Below, one piece after another: positions 22,329 to 32,648 of a stretch of 64,000 nt of DNA. The position numbers and the translations under genes are program-made. Each line of letters starts with the position of its first letter. Positions within the stretch are counted from its first letter, which is position 1. The DNA lies in assembly GCA_037953745.1 (NCBI GenBank), contig JBAKBP010012329.1:1-64000 (forward strand), given 5' to 3'. The stretch comes from Lithodes maja (taxonomy: Eukaryota > Arthropoda > Malacostraca > Decapoda > Lithodidae). Under the pieces are notes generated by a model. The model was given only the letters and a program-made list of their open reading frames with translations. It was not told where the DNA came from and did not search any database.

Positions 22329-22746
22329 TTAACCCTCGTCTAGCGGGCCCTCTGTGGCCGTTTTGGGCCTTTTCAGGCCATTCTGACAGCTATATCAACC
22401 ATCAGTATGAAAGGAACTGTATTGCGTCGAAAACTAGGTGGAAATCGCTACACAATGACGTAAGATACAGCTACGTAGCACTCGTGGAGCACTGACAGTG
22501 TTACCTCGAAGATGGAAGTTTAGCAGATTTTGCTACCTTGCTCACTTTTAGCGAACTATTGGTTACACTGTGATCCTCTCGCGCAGTGGGGGAACTGGAG
22601 TTAGTGTGGGCCGGGAGGCCACAGATGTCGGACGTATGGATCATTACTATCCCACTCATTTTCACTCGATTTCCACCCTTTTTTCACCCGTTTTTTGCCT
22701 GTTTTTTCAACTCGATTTAAGTCGTGAGCCGGTCTTTAAGGGTTAA
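22329..22746 (+). mobile_element. TTAA-flanked MITE candidate
   Basis: It begins TTAACCCTCGTC at 22329 and ends AAGGGTTAA at 22746, giving an 8-base perfect terminal inverted repeat including TTAA (TTAACCCT/AGGGTTAA). Weaker similarity follows inside (AGCGGGC versus GACCGGC). It has no coding capacity. No empty site is in the window, so this rests on the ends alone. Confidence 0.45.
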
Positions 22747-22927
22747 GCTTGCAATGCATACCATTATGTTGTTGCTTTAAATAGTGAACATAATATTCTG
22801 TGTAGTTATAGGAGATAATACTTTAATATTTATATGTGAATATTATGGTAAGCTTGTGGCTAATGAAACCGGTGTGAACTTCAAGTGTGTTAATCTTATA
22901 TATATACAGTATACTGTATATATATAT

Positions 22928-24726
22928 TGTGACATTAACCACTCCGTTAGAACCTCATGGCTTGTCCTACAGTGACTCGATAGGATCGCCAGGGCAGTGG
23001 ATGGGGCTACAGTTTATGTATTAGAGTGTGCTTTATTTCATATGAAAGCTCGTGTCATGGGCAGTCCAGAAAGGCTCTTTGTTTTCACCCATGTCAAGGC
23101 TTTATATATTTAATTGTAAAGTATATGTTTTATCATTAACTAGTAATGATGGGATCTGGGAGAGAGAGAGAGAGGGTAGAACAGAGTGAGAGGGAGCGCG
23201 CAGTGTTTTCGTCCCGCTCGATGACGTCACGGCTGGCTGCCTCGTGGGGGTTGGCTGAGAGAGGTCCTTACCATGCTGCTAGGTCCCTTGCTAGTGGCTA
23301 GAGGACTTGTAACCGCTTTTTTCCTACGCGCCTCGAGCGAGTGCGAGTATATTACAGTTCCTCGCCACTCTCTCCCTCAGATCTGGTTTCTAGAACGCAT
23401 CCATCTTTTTTCCTTGCTACCTGTCCCCCGCTCCGCACCTGAGAATCTTTTCCTCTGCCTACCTCTCTCTTTTTTCATATCTTTCACCACCTTTTATTAA
23501 TATTATACCCCCTCTGCTTAACTCTGCAAAATCAGCTTAATGCTGGCCAGTTGTATTGTGCGTTAAGGTCTGATATAACCCATGTATGTTAGTTGTTAAG
23601 ATAAGTTGATCACGAAGCATTGGTTGGCATTCATATTGTTTAGTACTGCTTCCTTTAATTATTAGTGTTCTGCTGGATTAGATAATGCTAGACTAGGAGT
23701 CTGATATTATAAGGTATTGTTTCCTATGAGTGCTGGGTTTAGTTAAAAGCTGCACGACATACCTGAGAACTGGAGTTGATTGAGTAAATTCTAGTCTGTG
23801 TGCCATTGAGAGTAGAGCATGCACGAATGAGGGCTTTTTGCCTATACCATTCTGCACTGTTCTAAGCTCATTGTTTGTCTTTGAGGTACGCCAGGAGAAC
23901 GCTTAATACTTCGGTATTAAGGTTTCTCAAGAGAGCTACCCTTCCCTATAACGTAATATTTGACGCACAGACTTGAGATTTGCTCTAGGCTATGCGGCAT
24001 GCCATGCGCACCAGTATCTCGTATCATTGACTCTAGCTAGACTTTATCAGTCACAGTAGACATTAAGTATATTAACCTAATTACTCTTTTTATGCATACC
24101 CATTTATGATTACACAAGCATTTCGCAGCCTAGTTTGAGGTATTGAGACACAAACGACTTAGGCTCTTTTTGTTGATAGGAATACTGCATTGTCGTGGCG
24201 ATTATTATTATTGTTGTAGTGTTTAGGATATTCTTGGCTCCGACGGCATTATATATTCTGCCTTTTTGTGTGCATAGCCTGCACGAGCATTGTTCCGCTG
24301 CCTGCCTTTTTTGGTTCCATTTCCGATACGAGCATCTTTATAGCATCTAACATTTAAAGAAGATTCCTTGTTAGTGTTGAAGGACTTTAGTGCACTTTCT
24401 TTCATGCAGGAGTGCCTGACATTTATTGATTAAAGTAACGTAAGCTGTAACTTCTCTTACCACCTTACTTTGCATACCATAACCAAGCACCTTCGGTTAT
24501 AGGTAGTAATAGGCTGTTTTCACATAACATTAAGCCTAGAGTAGACGCACATTTATTGAGAGTTTGATAGCCTATTATTGCATATAGAACTCTGTAGAGT
24601 ATTTGTGTTCTTTGTTCACTGGGAATATACATCAGAGGTTGGATCTAGCGCTTTCCGTTGTAGCATTTATGCCATTACTAGTCCAATGAATAAGAGCCCT
24701 GATATATTTAAACCCCAGTCGTAACA
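22928..24726 (+). repeat. 5' LTR of Ty3 copy T2 (1.80 kb)
   Basis: It starts TGTGACATTAACC and ends AGTCGTAACA. It is nearly identical to 29001-30788. A CRE palindrome is at 23222-23229. The TATA region reads GAGTATATTACAG near 23344-23356, whereas the 3' LTR has GAGTATATATACAG, so the 5' LTR lost two bases or the 3' LTR gained them. Confidence 0.9.
23222..23229 (+). promoter_or_regulatory. CRE palindrome in T2 5' LTR
   Basis: A perfect TGACGTCA lies about 120 bases upstream of the TATA-like GTATATTA. The corresponding site in the 3' LTR is at 29291-29298. Confidence 0.55.
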
Positions 24727-24745
24727 AATGGCGACCTTACCTAGG
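24727..24745 (+). other. primer binding region of T2
   Basis: Two bases after the 5' LTR the sequence TGGCGACC (24729-24736) begins. TGG followed by a G/C-rich stretch is the usual look of a tRNA-complementary primer site in Ty3 elements. The tRNA cannot be named without a tRNA set. Confidence 0.6.
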
Positions 24746-24945
24746 ATTTGGTGAACCTACATTTATTAGCAGGGAACATTTGTTGTTTTGGGGAATATTT
24801 TGCGGGGATCAGCAAGAATAATTTTTTTTTTGCAACATAGTATAGCCCTTGAGTATTTCCGAGAATTTTTGTGTGTATATTGAGGTATAAGAGTTTGGGG
24901 TGCTTCTTTTCTGAATATTGAGGTGGGAAAATTTTTGAGAGCATC

Positions 24946-27900
24946 ATGTCTTATACCGGATCAGAGGAGAATGGAGACACAGTACGTCATGTCGAAACAG
25001 AGGAACAGCAGCATGATGAAATGGTTAATCAGGTGAACTGTGAGGAGGATGCTAGGATATTTTTGCAATGGCCTGTTACTGCCGAGCGGTTGAAGGGTAT
25101 GAATCGGTACGGTCTTCAATGCCTGGCCACAGCTATCGGTCATGCGGTTACTAGCAGCATGACCAGGGATAACTTGATAACGTGTGTACTGGGCAGGGTG
25201 ACTGGTGAGCGAGATGGGTTGAGTGCTCAGAGCCCTTCGGCCATGCTTCCCCTACACTCGACTCCCAGCCATCCCAGTAGTTTGCCGACCCCGGGTACGC
25301 TTCCGCAGTTGGGTGGTGACTGGCAGGGTGGGTTGGCCCTGGGGGGACCACCGGTAATTTCAAACATTGTAGCACCTTCACCTCCTCAAGGGTTAACTCC
25401 AGAATTATTGCTTCAGCTCGAATTAGCCAAGATCGAAGAGAGAAAGGCTATCAGGGCAGGTGAGCAGCAAATAGAATTAGCCAAGATAGAAGAGAGAGCC
25501 AAGATAGAAGAGGGAAAAAGTCACCAGCACATAGAGCTAGCAAAAATCCAAGCTGATTTAGAGTCGACTAGGTACTGTGCCGACATGGACATAGAGAAGT
25601 CGCGAGTAGAGGCAACGGGACAGCGACTTGGGGCTGGTAACCGTGTTCATGAGCAGTCTCTCTCGCACTTATTGAAACTGGTTCTGGTGTTTGATGAGAG
25701 TGGTGTAACAGAATTTTTCGCACGCTTTGAGAAGAAGTGCCAGGAACACCAGTGGCCAGAGAATAAATGGGCAGCACTTGTATCCTCTAGATTAATAGGC
25801 AAGGGTCTTAAAGCCTACGATGCGTTACCTTTGGAGTCATGCATTGTGTATGAGGATCTCAAGGAGGCTGTCCTGAGGGCTTACGAACTGCAACCAGAAA
25901 CGTACCGTTTGAAGTTCCGGGGTGTAACTAAGGGAAGAGATAGCACCTTTTTGGAACACGCCCGGGACTTGTCCGATGCTATGGGGAACTGGCTCCGATC
26001 TGAGAAGGTAACAACATTTGATGGACTTAAGCAGTTGATGATGTTGGAGCAGTTCTTTAAGAGCACGGGCGGTGATCTAACTTTGAACTTAAAGGAGAAA
26101 AACCCAAGAACTCTAGTCGAAGCAGCAGAAATGGCTGATCGACGGCTGTCGTTGATTCGGGGTTGCGGGTCCTCACAGAAGTACGATGTAAGTGCTAAGG
26201 ACCGTTATCCTCCCCCTCCCCATAACAATGACACATTTAAACAGAAGAGCCATGAAACTAAAACTGAATCCAAACCTTACACCACACCGTATGTGAAAAG
26301 TCAGGGGCCTTTTACATCACAGTATAAGCCGAAACCGAAATTTATGTGTTTTAGTTGCCACCAGGAGGGTCATAAGGCAAATGAGTGCCCTAGTCGACCT
26401 CCTCCGGCAGCCGTGTCTCTTGCTCACGGCATTGGAGTGTTCAAGAGGACGTCGGAGTTTGTTAGTGGCATTTCTTCCGAGGTAAATACACTGCCAGTGC
26501 AGAAGGATCCGGAAGGCTTATTCCCTGTCCGTGATGCCTTTAGTGACCACAGGGGACTCGGTTGTGTGGAGTGGGGGGGTAGAAGACATGAGGTGAGAAT
26601 TTTGCGTGACACTGGGGCATCGCAAACACTGTTGAGAAATTTCACTGGTAAACCTGTCAATACGGCGCGGGTGGTTGTGGTTCAGGGAGTTAATGCGACA
26701 AGGTCATACCCGCTTGTAAGAATGAAGGTGGAAGTTGATGGTGTGACTCGTGACCTGGATGTAGGAATTGTGGAGAAGTTACCTGTTGGGGGCGTCGACC
26801 TCCTTCTCGGCAACGACTTTGCGGGACCTACTTCTGAGGCTCCACCCTTGGTCGTTGCCGAGAAGCCGGCCGACGTGAGTAGGGAGGAGCAGGAGTGGGT
26901 TGAGAAGTGTCCGGTGCAGCCTATGGCGTGTGTTGTCACCGGAGATCCTGCATCCAGGGAGTCACATTCTGGTCAACAATCTTTAGATCAGCGGAGGAAG
27001 GGTACCGAGAAGGGGTTGAAAGTTGATGCGGTTGAGAGTTTAGTATCAACGGACCTTCTCGGGAACTCAGTATTAGGACCAAATATCGAATCTGAAGAAG
27101 ACCCAGTAACTGTTGTGGAAAAGGCAGAGGATGGGCTTAAAAAGATGAAAGAGTTGAAGGAGGACAGTGATGCACAGTCGGGAGATGTAGCAACAAGGTA
27201 CCCTGACGCGTACCCTATGAGAAATGGGTCGGCGAAGACGGTGGTCCGAAGCTTGCTAGTGTATTTTTCCCGGTATGGTTACCCGCAGGGGATTCAGTCA
27301 GTCCGGGGACCCAACTTCAATTCTAGACTCTTTGTTCAAGCAATGCCGCAGCATGGGATTGTTGGGGTTGTGTCATCTGCATATCATCCGGAGAGCCAGG
27401 GTGTGTTAGAGCGATGGCACTCAGCCTTGAAATCTGTGCTTCTTTGTTGTTGCTTTGAGAGTGGGAAGGATTGGGATCTTGGCCTGCCATGTGTTTTGTT
27501 TGCTGTGCGGAAGGTACCTGGGGAGAGTTTGGGATTCAGCCCTAATGAGCTCGTCTTTGGACACCGTGTCAGAGGGCCTCTCCATATGGTTGAAGAAGTA
27601 TGGGAGGGCACAAAAAAACCTTGTTCAATGCTCAAGTGTGTCCTCAACAGTCGAGAACGGATGTTGCGCAGTCTGGAGTTGGCTGGCCGTAATTTGACTA
27701 GCTCTCAGGCCCTCAGGAAGGACAGGTACGACCTCAAGGTTGAACTCAGGGAGTTTCACGTGGGTCAGGTGTTGATTCTACTGCCCCTTGTAGGTCACCC
27801 CTTATCCGCAAAGTACGCTGGTCCTTATAGGGTGGTGGAGGAGCTATCAGACCTGGATTACTTGGTAGCCACTCCAGACAGACGGAAGCGCAATCAGTTA

Positions 27901-28521
27901 TGTCATGTTAATCCCATGAAGGAGTATGGGAGGCACCCCCCTGAGCCTCTCACTGTGCCTGTGATGACGTTTAGCAGTCAAGGTGGAGAAGGAGAACGGG
28001 ACAGTCAAGTTCAGGTGGAGGATAACTGGAAGGATAAGAAGTACAAATGGGCGCCTGAGTGTGAGAAGGTGTTTAGGGAAGTAAAACACCTGTTGTGCAC
28101 TCACCCGATCCTCAGGGCCCCTGACTTTAGCCTACCTTTCCATCTAGCAATGGAGGCTAGTGGTGTGGGGGCTGGTGCCGTCCTTGTGGAAAAGGACGAT
28201 GATAGGCTGGAGCATCCTGTTAGTTTCTGCTCGGAGAAGTACAATTCGGCCCAGGGGAGCTGCTCTGTTGTCGAGGAGGAGCTGCTGGCGGTTGTACTTG
28301 CTCTGAGGCATTTCGAGGTCTGTGTTCCAGCCTATGGTCCGGTCGTTGTAGTTTACCCAGATCATTACCCTCTCAAGTTCTTGGACCAGTTTCACAATCG
28401 GAATATGAGGCTGACCAGGTGGTCACTAAGGTTATTGGTATATAACCTGGACATACGCCATATTGCCGGTTGTGACAACGTGGTTGCAGATGGTCGTTCA
28501 AGGGTATATGATCCTGGGTAG
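24946..28521 (+). CDS. Ty3 gag-protease-integrase-RNase H polyprotein, no RT
   Basis: This is one open frame of 1191 codons. Residues 140-220 are a charged helical segment with repeated ELAKIEER, and 225-410 a gag capsid-like region. A CCHC knuckle sits at 468-481 and a retropepsin with DTGAS at 555. From about 747 comes an integrase core (DVATRYPDAY). The second catalytic Asp is Val at residue 786 (SVRGPNF) and the Glu is at 822 (ESQGVLERWH), exactly the 35-residue spacing. A GPY-like C-terminus (KYAGPYRVVEEL) and CHVNPMKEY follow. After about 1025 it jumps to RNase H (first acidic position is Glu in AMEASGVGAG; later VEEELLA, PDHYPL, CDNVVAD) and stops. RT is wholly missing. The order protease-integrase-RNase H fits Gmr1-type elements. 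Confidence 0.88.
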   Translation: MSYTGSEENGDTVRHVETEEQQHDEMVNQVNCEEDARIFLQWPVTAERLKGMNRYGLQCLATAIGHAVTSSMTRDNLITCVLGRVTGERDGLSAQSPSAMLPLHSTPSHPSSLPTPGTLPQLGGDWQGGLALGGPPVISNIVAPSPPQGLTPELLLQLELAKIEERKAIRAGEQQIELAKIEERAKIEEGKSHQHIELAKIQADLESTRYCADMDIEKSRVEATGQRLGAGNRVHEQSLSHLLKLVLVFDESGVTEFFARFEKKCQEHQWPENKWAALVSSRLIGKGLKAYDALPLESCIVYEDLKEAVLRAYELQPETYRLKFRGVTKGRDSTFLEHARDLSDAMGNWLRSEKVTTFDGLKQLMMLEQFFKSTGGDLTLNLKEKNPRTLVEAAEMADRRLSLIRGCGSSQKYDVSAKDRYPPPPHNNDTFKQKSHETKTESKPYTTPYVKSQGPFTSQYKPKPKFMCFSCHQEGHKANECPSRPPPAAVSLAHGIGVFKRTSEFVSGISSEVNTLPVQKDPEGLFPVRDAFSDHRGLGCVEWGGRRHEVRILRDTGASQTLLRNFTGKPVNTARVVVVQGVNATRSYPLVRMKVEVDGVTRDLDVGIVEKLPVGGVDLLLGNDFAGPTSEAPPLVVAEKPADVSREEQEWVEKCPVQPMACVVTGDPASRESHSGQQSLDQRRKGTEKGLKVDAVESLVSTDLLGNSVLGPNIESEEDPVTVVEKAEDGLKKMKELKEDSDAQSGDVATRYPDAYPMRNGSAKTVVRSLLVYFSRYGYPQGIQSVRGPNFNSRLFVQAMPQHGIVGVVSSAYHPESQGVLERWHSALKSVLLCCCFESGKDWDLGLPCVLFAVRKVPGESLGFSPNELVFGHRVRGPLHMVEEVWEGTKKPCSMLKCVLNSRERMLRSLELAGRNLTSSQALRKDRYDLKVELREFHVGQVLILLPLVGHPLSAKYAGPYRVVEELSDLDYLVATPDRRKRNQLCHVNPMKEYGRHPPEPLTVPVMTFSSQGGEGERDSQVQVEDNWKDKKYKWAPECEKVFREVKHLLCTHPILRAPDFSLPFHLAMEASGVGAGAVLVEKDDDRLEHPVSFCSEKYNSAQGSCSVVEEELLAVVLALRHFEVCVPAYGPVVVVYPDHYPLKFLDQFHNRNMRLTRWSLRLLVYNLDIRHIAGCDNVVADGRSRVYDPG

Positions 28522-29000
28522 ATTGACACATGGGTAGCCTCCTGCTTTAGTTTGGATAGTATTTTGCGCTTGGTGCTTGTTGGCTCGCGGTTGTAGCCCA
28601 GCGTATTGGGTCGTAAAGCAGGAGTTGAGCGTTTGGTATGGAAGAAAAAAACTAGGCTTGCCCCTATAGTGCAGCCGAAATAAACAAATTATAAACATAA
28701 AAATCAAATAAAAACTCTTTCTTTGATAGTTGAATTTGTTTAGTATGTTATAGCAGTAATTCTGAGTTGCAGTCCTCTCAGAATGCTGGGCTAGAGAAGC
28801 TCTCTCTTGAGGAGCATAACTACATATAATTTAACCTATGGTGTTGGGGAGGGTTATAATTTTGAAAAAATGTTTTGTTGAAGAACTGTGCCAGATATTT
28901 TACTGCCGCTGGGTGATGGGAAGTGGAGATATAGCATGGGTTCTAACCATCAGATTTTTGTGAGCCTTGGGGCCTCTGAAAAAAATCTTGGGGGGGGGGG
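28522..29000 (+). other. T2 3' non-coding region with polypurine tract
   Basis: It is homologous to 2874-3361 of T1 for its first about 200 bases. It ends in AAAATCTT followed by a run of 11 G (28990-29000), abutting the LTR at 29001. The G run is longer than in T1 and may have grown by slippage. Confidence 0.7.
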
Positions 29001-30784
29001 TGACGTTAACCACTCCGTTAGAACCGCATGGCTTGTCCTACAGTGACTCGCTAGGATCGCCAGGGCAGTGGATGGGGCTACAGTTTATGTATTAGAGTGT
29101 GCTTTATTTCATATGAAAGCTCGTGCCATGGGCAGTCCAGAAAGGCTCTTTGTTTTCACCCATGTCAAGGCTTTATATATTTAATTGTAAAGTATATGTT
29201 TTATCATTAACTAGTAATGATGGGATCTGGGAGAGAGAGAGAGAGTAGAACAGAGTGAGAGGGAGCGCGCAGTGTTTTCGTCCCGCTCGATGACGTCACG
29301 GCTGGCTGCCTCGTGGGGGTTGGCTGAGAGAGGTCCTTACCATGCTGCTAGCTCCCTTGCTGGTGGCTAGATGACTTGTAACCGCTTTTTTCCCACGCGC
29401 CTCGACCTAGTGCGAGTATATATACAGTTCCTCGCCACTCTCTCCCTCAGATCTGGTTTCTAGAACGCATCCATCTTTTTTCCTTGCTACCTGTCCCCCG
29501 CTCCGCACCTGAGAATCTTTTCCTCTGCCTACCTCTCTCTTTTTTCATATCTTTCACCACCTTTTATTAATATTATACCCCCTCTGGTTAACTCTGCAAA
29601 ATCAGCTTCATGCTGGCCAGTTGTATTGTGCGTTAAGGTCTGATATAACCCATGTATGTTAGTTGTTAAGATAAGTTGATCACGAAGCATTGGTTGGCAT
29701 TCATATTGTTTAGTACTGCTTCCTTTAATTATTAGTGTTCTGCTGGATTAGATAATGCTAGACTAGGAGTCTGATATTATAAGGTATTGTTTCCTATGAG
29801 TGCTGGCATTAGTTAAAAGCTGCACGACATACCTGAGAACTGGAGTTGATTGAGTAAATTCTAGTCTGTGTGCCATTGAGAGCAGAACATGCACGAATGA
29901 GGGCTTTTTGCCTATACCATTCTGCACTGTTCTAAGCTCGTTGTTTGTCTTTGAGGTACGCCAGGAGAACGCTTAATACTTCGGTATTAAGGTTTCTCAA
30001 GAGAGCTACCCTTCCCTATAACGTAATATTTGACGCACAGACTTGAGATTTGCACTAGGCTATGTGGCATGCCATGCGCACCAGTATCTCGTATCATTGA
30101 CTCTAGCTAGACTTTATCAGTCACAGTAGACATTAAGTATATTAACCTAATTACTCTTTTTATGCATACCCATTTTTGATTACACAAGCATTTCGCAGCC
30201 TAGTTTGAAAGGTATTGAGACACAAACGACTTAGGCTCTTTTTGTTGATAGGAATACTGCATTGTCGTGGCGATTATTATTATTGTTGTAGTGTTTAGGA
30301 TATTCTTGGCTCCGACGGCATTATATATTCTGCCTTTTTGTATGCATAGCCTGCACGAGCATTGTTCCGCTGCCTGCCTTTTTGGGTTCCATTTCCGATA
30401 CGAGCATCTTTATAGCATCTAACATTTAAAGAAGATTCCTTGTTAGTGTTGAAGGACTTTAGTGCACTTTCTTTCATGCAGGAGTGTCTGACATATATTG
30501 ATTAAAGTAACGTAAGCTGTAACTTCTCTTACCACCTTACTTTGCATACCATAACCAAGCACCTTCGGTTATAGGTAGTTTTCACATAACATTAAGCCTA
30601 GAGTAGACGCACATTTATTGAGAGTTTGATAGCCTATTATTGCATATAGAACTCTGTAGAGTATTTGTGTTCTTTGTTCACTGGGAATATACATCAGAGG
30701 TTGGATCTAGCGCTTTCCGTTGTAGCATTTATGCCATTACTAGTCCAATGAATAAGAGCCCTGATATATTTAAACCCCAGTCGT

Positions 30785-30788
<4 letters not shown>
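29001..30788 (+). repeat. 3' LTR of Ty3 copy T2 (1.79 kb)
   Basis: It starts TGACGTTAACC and ends GTCGTAACA. A CRE palindrome is at 29291-29298 and an intact TATATATA at about 29415-29422. It has a 10-base gap relative to the 5' LTR near 30577 (the phrase AATAGGCTG is missing). Confidence 0.9.
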
Positions 30789-30869
<81 letters not shown>

Positions 30870-30876
30870 TATATAC
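30789..30876. repeat. (AT)n microsatellite at T2/inverted-repeat boundary
   Basis: About 80 bases of AT repeat, then CAGTATATACACACACAC. It is the TA-rich 3' tail side of the LINE-B copy that follows and the site into which T2 inserted. It also marks the outer end of the left arm of the large inverted repeat. Confidence 0.85.
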
Positions 30877-31347
30877 ACACACACAAAGGGCAGGCTGCCT
30901 GTAACAATCTCTTTCTAAAAGTTAAAAGAGTGACAGCCAAATTCAAGGGACGTTAAGAGTCAAAATGCCTGGATACACGAAGTTTAAAGCAGTCTAAGTA
31001 ATAGCATGAAGGAAAGATTGATTGAGGGTGAGAGTTCCAGAGTTCAATTGTTGAGTAGAAGAAAGAGTGAGAATATTTGCCAATCCTGGGTTGGAGAGCT
31101 GGACAAAATAGAATGGGACTGTGTTGAAAGGCGGGTGCCTCTCACTCGCCTCAATGGAGGGGGTATACACTGAGAGAGCTCTGAAGAACACTGGTTGTTG
31201 AAATAGCGATAGAAGAGTGAAAGAGATGCAATATTGCGGCGTGTAGAAAGATATTGTAGGGAACTAGTAAGAGGAGGCAAATTGATGAGGCGAAATGCTT
31301 TTGATTCTACTCATTTGAGAAGTGCCATATGTGTGGCGCATCGCCAC
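30877..31347 (-). pseudogene. LINE-B C-terminal fragment, outer part of left inverted-repeat arm
   Basis: The minus-strand translation gives LTSSLQYLSTRRNIASLSLFY and NNQCSSELSQ, then frame-broken text to the 3' end. It matches 51103-51578 on the plus strand almost base for base, including a stop inside the ALLK motif and the same tail. It also continues exactly where 36900-37215 stops. It is one LINE-B copy split by the LINE-A insertion at 31348-36899. Confidence 0.85.
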
Positions 31348-32648
31348 ACCACCCGTGCTACTGCCAGACGCTGCAGACGCTCTGTCAACGCTTTCACGAT
31401 ATCGATCATAATTTGAGTATTAACTACTCATCCTCTTCATTATTGTGCATGAAAGGTGGTTAAGAGCACGTTTAACCATCCTGTAGCTTAGTAAGTAACA
31501 CTGCACGATATTTCGCTGTGTATTGACTGATAAACTTTGTGTTTATCACAAGACTTCTGCTCGGACAGGGCGCCACTAGCGCCAGCTATTGTTTTGTTTT
31601 GCTTTGTAAACAAACGGTCTCTTATTACTATTTTATATAAAATCGTAGCCCCTAATTTTACCCATTACCTACTGTAGTAAGTATCTATTTAACTGCCTTG
31701 TATGTAAGTAAAGCTTTGCATATTAATTTGCTAATAAACAATATTGTTTACTAACTAACCTGCCTACAGGGACTAACGCCGACGCCATTTTGTAAACAAA
31801 CTTTTTTTGGGGATTATACATATTAAACTCCAGCAAATTTTGTACCAAATTTAAGTGCATTCATTTATCTTTTCCCCCTAGATATATTCTTGACTTTTTC
31901 TCCTCAGACTGATTTTACTTTAAGCTAAGGGTGGTATTTGTACAAACTAACCTAGCCTAACCCAACCTGCCAAGCTTTTAACCTAATCCAAACCTAGCCT
32001 AGCCTATAGCCAGCCAATCTGTTTTATTATTAACTCTTGTAGATATTGTATTTAGTATCCTACTGTAGCTATACCGTATATATCTGTAATTTTAGTTGTT
32101 GCTTGCACGATCTTGTAGTAACCTTTGACTGATACACTTTTTTATCTAAAAAGAGTAGGCTACTGCTTTACTAGGCTACAGCGACACCAGGGCCATCTGT
32201 TGACACAGTATATTAACCCCTTGTGTGCAGTCACACTTTATTTTTATATAATCTCTATTTGGTGAATTGTATAATTATTTAGTTACATATTCTGTTATAC
32301 ATATATGTGTTTAAGGTTAGGTTATCACACCTGGTAGCCTATTTCTGCGAATTTCAATTTTATTATTTTTGGTTAGGCTATTCAACGCTGGTAGCCTATT
32401 ATTGCGTATTTCAATTTAAAAAAAAAAAACTTTTGGTTAGGCTATCGCCCCTGGAAGCCTAATTCTGCGTACCTCAACATTTTTGTTTTCGGTTAGGCTA
32501 TCACCCCTGATAACCTATTTCTGCGTATTTCAGCATATTTGTTTTCGGTTGAAGTGATTGAAGTGTTTTTAAAGTGAGTGAAGTGTTTTTAAAGTGAGTG
32601 AAGTGTTTTTTAAGTGAGTGAAGTGATCTGAAGAAAGTGACTGTCACC
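31348..32648 (+). promoter_or_regulatory. LINE-A 5' UTR with repeated hairpin units
   Basis: The leader is 1.3 kb. It has duplicated TGACTGATAAACTTTG-type modules near 31525, a related one near 32130, and C/T-rich CCTAACC-type sequence near 31950-32010. Four hairpin units lie at 32318-32341, 32374-32398, 32438-32461 and 32494-32517. Repeats of GTGAGTGAAGTGTTTTT run at about 32545-32640. LINE 5' UTRs hold internal promoters; tandem leader monomers could serve this role. Confidence 0.6.

Larger units (their letters stand above)
22928..30788 (+). mobile_element. Ty3 retrotransposon copy T2, both LTRs present, Gmr1-type order
   Basis: This is a 7.86-kb element with 5' LTR 22928-24726, primer binding region from 24727, gag-pol 24946-28521, polypurine tract before 29000 and 3' LTR 29001-30788. 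It inserted in a TA-rich tract: TA repeats flank both ends, so a 5-base target duplication is possible but not readable. By eye the LTRs differ at about 25-30 positions over 1.79 kb plus four small indels, including a 10-base gap, which suggests fairly recent insertion. It lacks reverse transcriptase and must have moved using enzymes from another copy. Confidence 0.9.

Noticed and set aside
24946..28521. T2 gag-pol as a domesticated host gene
   Set aside because: It is flanked by near-identical LTRs with primer and polypurine sites, so it is an ordinary recent insertion.
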